DNA of 26,547 nucleotides from a virus. Below are positions 21,596 through 26,547 of this stretch, piece by piece. Numbering within the stretch: position 1 is the stretch's first letter; the number at the start of each line of letters is the position of its first letter. A program made the position numbers and the translations under genes. The notes under the pieces are model-generated. The model saw only the letters and a list, made by a program, of their open reading frames with translations. It did not search any database and had not been told where the DNA came from. Where the stretch lies: positions 1-26,547 of IMG/VR virus record IMGVR_UViG_3300050821_012756; one strand, written 5' to 3'.

Positions 21596-22129
21596 TCAAC
21601 TTTCTTCCACGATGGGCGTCTGCTGGAACGCGGTCTGGAACGCAGGCCCCTGGTAGCCGGCGCTGAAGATATAGAAGCCGCCCAAGTTTCGGATCAGTAC
21701 GTAGAGCGTGCGCGCGTATGCCACGTTGCCGTAAAAGTCGGTGATCTGGAACAGGACCTGCCGCACTTCATGGTTGCGCGTATAGGAAATCATCGCGTTC
21801 TGCACCGACGAGATCACGATCTGATTCGTCGTCTGCGGAATCGGGATCGGCGTCCACGACACCACGTTCTGCTGGCTCGTGATGTCATCGAGACGCCACT
21901 GCACGGCCGCCGGCTGCCACGAGTCCCCCGCGATGTCGAACCACTGTGCCGTGACATAGCACATCGAGCCTGCGAGAAACGCCGCGCGCGCGGGCTGGAA
22001 ACCACCGGCCTGCGCCTGCGCCCAGCACTTCGTCCAGCCGTACTCGAGGAGCGGATTCGGTGCGCTCTGGTACGCGGGGATCTGGAAGGCGGGCTGGAAC
22101 GCCGTGGGCTGTTGAGCGCCAACGGCCAT
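21596..22129 (-). CDS. Beta-rich virion-associated protein of unknown function
   Basis: The 177-residue protein carries the same short motif at both ends. The N-terminal TAFQPAFQIPAYQ and the C-terminal GPAFQTAFQQ share FQ.AFQ, separated by a core with ARAAFLAGSMCYVTAQWFD, DSWQPAAVQWRLDD and EVRQVLFQITDFYGNVAYARTLYVLI. The core pattern, with VQW..DD and F.ITD..GNVA, recalls an Ig-like fold. The gene is just before the portal gene and after the methyltransferase. Two copies of a tail-like peptide at both ends could be interaction tags. I do not recognise a named family. Confidence 0.65.
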   Translation of the reverse strand: MAVGAQQPTAFQPAFQIPAYQSAPNPLLEYGWTKCWAQAQAGGFQPARAAFLAGSMCYVTAQWFDIAGDSWQPAAVQWRLDDITSQQNVVSWTPIPIPQTTNQIVISSVQNAMISYTRNHEVRQVLFQITDFYGNVAYARTLYVLIRNLGGFYIFSAGYQGPAFQTAFQQTPIVEES

Positions 22130-22134
22130 GGGCT

Positions 22135-22698
22135 TTAGCTCCGCTTGGTCTTCGTCAGCGTGAAGATGTAGTCGCTGAGACTATTCACGTAGCGTGCCAT
22201 CGCAAACACCTTAACCTCATCGTGCCGCACCCCAAGCCATGGGTCCCAGTTGCCGGCTGACTGCCAGTCGAAATCGCATGTATAGCCGACGTGTGGCGCG
22301 TTCACGTCGCGCCAACCCTTCAGCAGGTACATCACGGACCAGCCGGACATGGGAGGCCACTTATGACTGGGATCTCCATAAGCTCGATCATGCGACCATG
22401 CGGGCACAACTATCGTGCACTGCGCGCCCCACGCCATCACGCGATAGAGCTCGTTGAAGAACGGGATGCGCTCTTCCCCAGAGAGGTGCTCTACGAAGTG
22501 GCTCGTGAACACGGCCGCTACGCTATCGTCTTCCCACGGCCACGGCGTCTGGCGCACATCCATGACGTGATCGACCCCTTCGAAGGGAAGGATGTCGATG
22601 GTCTGGAAGTCCGCCGCGTGCCGATTTTTTCCCGCGCCAATATCGAGTTTGATCGGCTTCGCTTCAGCTGGCGCGGTCTTTTCTGCCGTTGCTGTCAT
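22135..22698 (-). CDS. Class I SAM-dependent methyltransferase-like protein
   Basis: The 187-residue protein has a class I methyltransferase pattern: motif I KLDIGAGKNRH (16-27), TIDILPFEGVDHVMDVR (motif II area), SVAAVFTSHFVEHL (post-motif) and NELYRVMAWGAQCTIVVP. The VEHL motif is typical of Methyltransf_11-like enzymes acting on small molecules or glycans. A DNA methylase catalytic motif (DPPY or PCxxP) is not seen, so DNA modification is less likely. The end is Tyr/Phe-rich (YVNSLSDYIFTLTK). It lies near a glycosyltransferase-like gene and surface proteins. It may methylate a glycan or another virion-related product. Start overlaps the 50-residue gene by 35 bases. Confidence 0.85.
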   Translation of the reverse strand: MTATAEKTAPAEAKPIKLDIGAGKNRHAADFQTIDILPFEGVDHVMDVRQTPWPWEDDSVAAVFTSHFVEHLSGEERIPFFNELYRVMAWGAQCTIVVPAWSHDRAYGDPSHKWPPMSGWSVMYLLKGWRDVNAPHVGYTCDFDWQSAGNWDPWLGVRHDEVKVFAMARYVNSLSDYIFTLTKTKRS

Positions 22699-22816
22699 CC
22701 AATTGCTCCTCGATCAACTGTGTCAGTTCCTCGCGCGTCACCTCGCGCATATGCTCTTCGTGGCCGTGCCGCACCCAGATGCCGCCGTCCGCGAAGATAT
22801 GGACGACAAGCGTCAC
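22664..22816 (-). CDS. Small 50-residue protein overlapping its neighbours
   Basis: A GTG at 22816 overlaps the stop of the upstream gene (GTGA). The frame then gives VTLVVHIFADGGIWVRHGHE, a middle HMREVTREELTQLIEEQL and the end DDSNGRKDRAS, followed by TGA. Its 3' end overlaps the methyltransferase start by 35 bases. The frame fills the 114 bases between two otherwise non-adjacent genes, and the strand-then-helix pattern with EELTQLIEEQL looks coding. No other start fits better except an ATG 22 codons in. Function is unknown. Evidence is composition and the fit in the gap. Confidence 0.6.
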   Translation of the reverse strand: MTLVVHIFADGGIWVRHGHEEHMREVTREELTQLIEEQLDDSNGRKDRAS

Positions 22817-23343
22817 TGCTGCGGCGGTTCCTGCGGGACAGGTTCCGGCTGCGGAGATGGTTCAGGCTGAGGCGCCGCTTCATGATGGCGCTGAAACCAG
22901 CGTCGGTGATCCTCGCTATCTTTCAACGCCACCGCAAGACCGGTTGGGATCAACACTGTGACCGGCGACTCCGCCTCCACGTTGCCCGGGATATGGCCGC
23001 GCGGAATGCGATGCGGCTTCACGACGACGCGTGAATCGGCATCGATGGTCACGTGGAGCGCCGGATCAGGCGTGCCAAGCGCGCGTTCGCGAATGTTCTT
23101 GCTTTCATCCGCGGCCGTCATAGCGCGCGCCGAAAGGATATAGGTGTCCGGCGGCAGCCGGCCGAATTCGCATTCGGTCGCATCCGGCGCCAGCTTCTGC
23201 GGCTCAGGCGAATTGGCGGGATTGTTCTGCGCGCGGCACACCACGAGCACATGGTCCACGATGGTGGGCGTCTGCAGATGCAGCGGGCCGTGAGTGATAT
23301 GCACGACCACGTCCGTGGTCCGGGGCTTTTCTACGTCAGTCAT
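22813..23343 (-). CDS. Protein of unknown function with proline-rich tail
   Basis: The 176-residue protein has a strong AGGAGTTTC ribosome binding site. The first 100 residues are beta-rich (TDVVVHITHGPLHLQTPTIVDHVLVV, DTYILSARAMTAADESKN). A middle domain with HRIPRGHIPGNVEAESPVTVLIP follows, and the last residues form a proline/glutamate/glutamine tail of PQPEP repeats. The tail probably is disordered and may hold a short interaction element. It sits between the glycosyltransferase-like gene and the 50-residue gene. I do not recognise a family; the strong ribosome binding site suggests a structural or abundant protein. Confidence 0.7.
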   Translation of the reverse strand: MTDVEKPRTTDVVVHITHGPLHLQTPTIVDHVLVVCRAQNNPANSPEPQKLAPDATECEFGRLPPDTYILSARAMTAADESKNIRERALGTPDPALHVTIDADSRVVVKPHRIPRGHIPGNVEAESPVTVLIPTGLAVALKDSEDHRRWFQRHHEAAPQPEPSPQPEPVPQEPPQQ

Positions 23344-23358
23344 GGAAAGAAACTCCTC

Positions 23359-24096
23359 TTACCAAATAGTATTTTTCGGGCCGTATTTCCCGTCGAAATC
23401 CAGGTGTCCTACGCAAATCCCGGTGTCCACGGCTACTCGATACCCGTGCTTGCGGATATCTGAAGCGAAATACAGATCCTGTGTGCCCATGCCCTCTTTG
23501 CCAGCCACAGTCTTGAACCAGGGGCGGCGCAGCCGTTCGTCGCGAAAGAGGCTCATGCGCCACAGGTTGAATCCCATGGACGTGCCGCAGCACTCCTGGA
23601 TCGTATTCGGAATCGGCACCTGCGGTCGGAAGTTGATCTGCGGATCTTTCGGATCGCCCCAGATGTGTGGCGTCCCGTTTTCGCCCTTGCACCAGTAGAG
23701 GCCGCCGATGCAGGCGAACTCCGGGTGCTCCTCCATATCCTTCACCAACTGCACCACGCCATCCGATGGCGGCATGTTGTCGCACTCGATGGTGAGAATG
23801 TATTCCCACTGCGAAAGGTCTGGATGCGCGATGATTTCGCTGATGCAGTTGCTATAGGCCTCGCCCACTTCTTCGCCGAGCGCCAGCATGCGGATCACGG
23901 ACTGGTTTGGCGGAAACACTAGCGACCAGTGGCTGAGCGCCACTTTCGCTGGGATAAGGTCCGTGGATGGCAATACGACACAGATGCGTTGCCTTTTCCA
24001 GCTACCGCCCTCGCGAATGCGCTTTGCAGAGGCTTCCGGGTTGCTGTTGTGCCGACCCTTGAACGATTCGGAAGAAATAATCTCGGCCTTCGGCAT
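23359..24096 (-). CDS. Glycosyltransferase-like protein (GT-A fold)
   Basis: I use the ATG at 24096 (245 residues), which follows the preceding stop by one base; the ATG at 24123 would overlap it. After a basic lead (KGRHNSNPEASAKRIREGGSWKRQ), the core has ICVVLPSTDLIPAKVALSHW and EEVGEAYSNCISEI. It continues with the acidic IECDNMPPSDGV, a DxD-like donor-binding position with the order E-C-D-N, then ACIGGLYWCKG, TSMGFNLWRMSLFRD and GTQDLYFASDIRKHGYRVAVDTGICVGHLD. The QD before a helix and the late H are GT2-like. It could decorate virion or host glycan. The substrate cannot be read. Its neighbour methyltransferase suggests glycan modification. Confidence 0.82.
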   Translation of the reverse strand: MPKAEIISSESFKGRHNSNPEASAKRIREGGSWKRQRICVVLPSTDLIPAKVALSHWSLVFPPNQSVIRMLALGEEVGEAYSNCISEIIAHPDLSQWEYILTIECDNMPPSDGVVQLVKDMEEHPEFACIGGLYWCKGENGTPHIWGDPKDPQINFRPQVPIPNTIQECCGTSMGFNLWRMSLFRDERLRRPWFKTVAGKEGMGTQDLYFASDIRKHGYRVAVDTGICVGHLDFDGKYGPKNTIW

Positions 24097-24097
24097 A

Positions 24098-24799
24098 TCA
24101 GGTCGTCCAGGCAATCGCGGCACCGCCGCCGGGCGAGATGTTGGTGTCCGCGAAACTCACCACCTGCATGATCCAGTGCGCCGACACGGTATAGGTGGCG
24201 GCACCGGAATAATTGCCGGTCGCAGAAACGATGTTGTAGCCCACGAATATGTTCGGCGCACTGCCAGAACTCGCCGAAGTACAGCTTGTGGTCGTGCCTG
24301 TTGTGCCAGCGATGTTACCAATGGTATAGGTGCCACTGCTCGATGTATCGACTGAGCCAACGGCAAACACAATCTCATTCGGGAACGAAGTCAGATTGCT
24401 GTTGTTCGAAAGCAATGAACCGCTATTGCCGGTGCCGCAAAGCGGCGTGGCAGCCGTATCGTACGGCGTCGAGGTAGCCAGTCCACCTACATGGCATGCC
24501 GCGCCGGTGATCTGCCCAGAAGCTCCGCCGGTCCATGTAATGGTGCGGCTAGCATTGCTCGCCACATTCGGCTGGATGGCCTGATAGAGCGAATAGTTGC
24601 GTGAACCGCCGGTAGGCCCTCCCAATGCAACCACTGATGACCATGCTCCACTCAAGCTGTCAGCGATGGACGGCAATCCATTGTTCGAGAGGCACCAGGA
24701 AATAAGGCAGTCACCAACGAGAGGCGCGTGCGTAACAAGTACGCAGGTCGTAGCATTGGTCTGCGTCGTGCCCCAGAACCCGTTGAACGCAATGGTCAT
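24098..24799 (-). CDS. Beta-sandwich surface protein, function unknown
   Basis: The 233-residue protein is Ser/Thr/Gly/Asn-rich with few Lys/Arg residues. The first half has TNATTCVLVTHAPLVGDCLISWCLSNN, IADSLSGAWSSVVALGGPTGGSRNYSLYQAI and ASRTITWTGG. The second has EIVFAVGSVDT, IAGTTGTTTSCTSASSG and WIMQVVSFADTNIS. The alternation G.LI.W..SNNG...I.DS.G..W and late W..Q...F...N is common in beta-sandwich proteins of phage fibres and bacterial surface proteins from metagenomes. Its stop touches the next gene. Likely a virion surface or receptor-contact component. No enzyme motif is seen. Confidence 0.7.
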   Translation of the reverse strand: MTIAFNGFWGTTQTNATTCVLVTHAPLVGDCLISWCLSNNGLPSIADSLSGAWSSVVALGGPTGGSRNYSLYQAIQPNVASNASRTITWTGGASGQITGAACHVGGLATSTPYDTAATPLCGTGNSGSLLSNNSNLTSFPNEIVFAVGSVDTSSSGTYTIGNIAGTTGTTTSCTSASSGSAPNIFVGYNIVSATGNYSGAATYTVSAHWIMQVVSFADTNISPGGGAAIAWTT

Positions 24800-25953
24800 T
24801 GCTGCCAGATCCCATAGCCCGCATAGATCGCGGTGCCGTAACCGGTTTGAACGAACAAGCTGTAAGGACTCCCGATGCTCTGCGCTCCGCGGCGCAGGTA
24901 GTAATCAATCTCAGTGTCGGTGCGCAGCGTCTGAATCTGAATCTCACGGAAGCGGTCGCTGCCGGTGTTAATCGGGTGCGTCAGCTGCGTCGTGTAGTAG
25001 CTAGTTCCCTCGTTCGAGGTGAAGCTCTGCAGAAAATTCGTGTCGAAGTAGTGCAGCCCGTAATACATTATGTCGGTCGTGCCGTTTGGCACGTGCGTGA
25101 TAGATCCAGACGTAAACTCATCGAGGTTCACGAATTGGTACGGCGTGTTATTGCCGTTCGCCGTATTGTTCTGGCTCCAGCGCCCTGCCAACGCGTACGC
25201 CATCTGCGCATTACGCGCGATCTGCAAAATTCCGTCGGTATTATTGAGCGTGCTTTCCTGCCAAAAAAGCTCATCGGTGAACCATTGGTTGACCGCAGTC
25301 GAGTACGGGATCGCACTTGAGCTGGATCCGCCGAAACTGTTCAAACCGCTGAAGACAGGATTGCCCGTCACGCACTCGATGGTGGTGGTGTAATCGCCAA
25401 ATCCGGAGTTATAAGAAAAGTACGCATCGGGGTGATTGCCAATGCCCGCGGCAGGCCAAAGGCGCAGTGTCTTAATATTGTCGGCAATCGCCGAGAAGGC
25501 ACAGTAGGTCTTGCGCCAGATATATAGCTGCGAGCCGTAGCCGCCCGTAACGTTGATCGTCGAAGCGCCATTGCCGAAGCAGGCGCTCGAATTCGATGCG
25601 TTGTAATTCGGAATCCAGCTCAGCGCTGCCTGCGCATTGCCGCCCGGCAAAATACTCGTCTGATACGCCACCTGCGCGGCGGTGCTTGCCGTCTGCGTGA
25701 ATGTGTTCGCTGAATACGTCGGATCAGTGTTGTAGGTGGTGGTCCCGTCCTCGCCAAACTGGAACAGCGCGTAAGGCAGCGCTGGTGACTTTGCGCCTAG
25801 GCCGCCCGCCGGATAGTTCAGCGTGAAATTCTGGTAGTTACCAAAAACGCCGCTATATGTGAATCCAGGTGCCGGGAAAAAACTCGGCACGCCTGCGGCT
25901 GCGCCTCCTGCCATGGTGCATATCTGCCCTCCGAGTGTGTAAATCTGCGCCAT
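24796..25953 (-). CDS. Beta-rich surface protein (jelly-roll-like), function unknown
   Basis: The 385-residue protein has Gly/Tyr/Asn/Trp-rich composition. It starts MAQIYTLGGQICTMAGGA and contains YALFQFGEDGTTTYNTDP, GSQLYIWRKTYCAFSAIADNIKTLRLWPA, VNQWFTDELFWQEST, YQFVNLDEFTSGSITHVP and DIMYYGLHYFDTNFLQ. The pair FTDELFWQES and W..QF..LDEF resembles the spaced strands of polysaccharide-lyase/concanavalin-type jelly rolls, and the many aromatics suit sugar binding. A catalytic pair cannot be named. The gene overlaps the next by 4 bases (ATGA). It is likely part of a host-recognition set with its two neighbours. Confidence 0.7.
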   Translation of the reverse strand: MAQIYTLGGQICTMAGGAAAGVPSFFPAPGFTYSGVFGNYQNFTLNYPAGGLGAKSPALPYALFQFGEDGTTTYNTDPTYSANTFTQTASTAAQVAYQTSILPGGNAQAALSWIPNYNASNSSACFGNGASTINVTGGYGSQLYIWRKTYCAFSAIADNIKTLRLWPAAGIGNHPDAYFSYNSGFGDYTTTIECVTGNPVFSGLNSFGGSSSSAIPYSTAVNQWFTDELFWQESTLNNTDGILQIARNAQMAYALAGRWSQNNTANGNNTPYQFVNLDEFTSGSITHVPNGTTDIMYYGLHYFDTNFLQSFTSNEGTSYYTTQLTHPINTGSDRFREIQIQTLRTDTEIDYYLRRGAQSIGSPYSLFVQTGYGTAIYAGYGIWQQ

Positions 25954-25959
25954 ACATTC

Positions 25960-26547
25960 CTATGGCAGCGGGTAGATGCCCGGAAAGTTGCAACCAATCT
26001 GCGTCACGGTGCCGTCCCAGGCTCCTATGTTGATGCCTCCGGTGCCGGTCCCGATGCATGGCGAGCCGCCCTGATACTGAAACTGCGTTGGGCCGCCGCC
26101 GCCCACGATGCTGGCCGTGCCTGGGATGAATAGTGGGTCGCTGCCAGAGAATCCGTGGCTGTCGCCGCTCGATGCGGTTTTCCAGGCAGAGAAGCTGTTA
26201 TAGGTCGTGGTCGCGATGCCCCACATGCCGGTGTAGGTCCCGTTGACCGCGTAGTAGCCGTTGTAGTCGAGCGTCGTGTAGCCGCCCGACCCAACGTTCA
26301 ACTTGCCGCCGTAGCCTGAGCCTTCTGAGCCGCCGCTGCTCTGCAGCGTCACCGTCAGATTGTCGTGAATCGTCAGCAGGTTCGCACTGCTGTTCAAAAT
26401 CGCGCAACCGCTGGAGCCAGACCGAGCGTCAAATACAGTGTTGCTGTACCACTGCATCAGCTGTTCAATAGTGTTGGTATTGAACTCCGCCCGATGCACC
26501 CGCCCGCAGCTGTCGAAAATATTGTGGTGCATCAGGTACGGATTGCC
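25960..26547 (-). CDS. Right-handed beta-helix protein, partial
   Basis: The reading frame is open to the right edge (GNPYLMHHNIFDSCGRV at the edge), so the N-terminus lies outside. At least 195 residues remain. Coils of a beta-helix are visible: IHDNLTVTLQSSG, TTLDYNGYYAVNGTY and the C-terminal SDPLFIPGTAS...GGSPCIGTGTGGINIGAWDG. The ending (DP.F then GSP.I..G....IGA) is typical for right-handed parallel beta-helix proteins, such as pectate lyase-like depolymerases or tail spikes. Such a protein could digest or bind host polysaccharide. The catalytic part, if any, is outside the window. Confidence 0.75.
   Translation of the reverse strand, partial: GNPYLMHHNIFDSCGRVHRAEFNTNTIEQLMQWYSNTVFDARSGSSGCAILNSSANLLTIHDNLTVTLQSSGGSEGSGYGGKLNVGSGGYTTLDYNGYYAVNGTYTGMWGIATTTYNSFSAWKTASSGDSHGFSGSDPLFIPGTASIVGGGGPTQFQYQGGSPCIGTGTGGINIGAWDGTVTQIGCNFPGIYPLP

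Noticed and set aside
22135-22698. DNA methyltransferase for restriction evasion
   Set aside because: No DPPY or PCxxP type catalytic motif; the VEHL pattern suits small-molecule or glycan methyltransferases better.

Overview
The window is one uninterrupted late-gene block of a tailed, contractile-tail bacteriophage (Caudoviricetes, myovirus morphology) or of a prophage. Every gene I can support is on the minus strand, so transcription runs right to left. Genes abut or overlap (ATGA, GTGA and TGATG junctions are common), and I found no integrase, host gene, tRNA, rRNA or CRISPR array. Composition and protein flavour suggest a phage of a moderately high-GC proteobacterium, but nothing here fixes the host. 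Both ends are cut inside genes: a beta-helix protein on the right and a tail protein on the left.

In order of transcription: (1) 26547-21596 is an accessory and surface region. It holds a right-handed beta-helix protein, two further beta-rich proteins, a glycosyltransferase-like protein, a proline-tailed protein, a 50-residue overlapping gene, a class I SAM-dependent methyltransferase-like protein and a beta-rich protein of unknown role. (2) 21592-15362 is the head module: portal (DUF1073 type), MuF-like head morphogenesis protein, a small protein, a NUDIX-prohead protease-scaffold fusion, a probable decoration protein and the major capsid protein. The order protease/scaffold, decoration, capsid is that of lambda C/Nu3-D-E. 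An internal start with a strong ribosome binding site inside the fusion mirrors Nu3. (3) 15315-11160 is the neck and connector region. It is interrupted by a freestanding HNH endonuclease and contains two tandem paralogous small beta proteins. (4) 11146-6902 is the tail shaft: sheath, tube, a tail assembly chaperone pair joined by a -1 programmed frameshift, and the tape measure. (5) 6905-1 is the baseplate: Dit-like protein, plug-like protein, hub, spike, a GIY-YIG homing endonuclease, a small wedge protein, the baseplate J protein, and a tail protein extended by Ig-like repeats.

The most informative points are the T7 slippery heptamer followed 8 nt later by an 8-bp hairpin in the chaperone gene, the three-part NUDIX-protease-scaffold gene with its internal start, a probable loss of the catalytic Glu in a transglycosylase-like tape-measure domain, the same beta-sandwich module inserted in two different tail proteins, and two selfish endonuclease genes in the structural operon. 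I did not see a clearly new defence or anti-defence system. The least-described part is the glycosyltransferase/methyltransferase/beta-protein island between the right edge and the portal gene.
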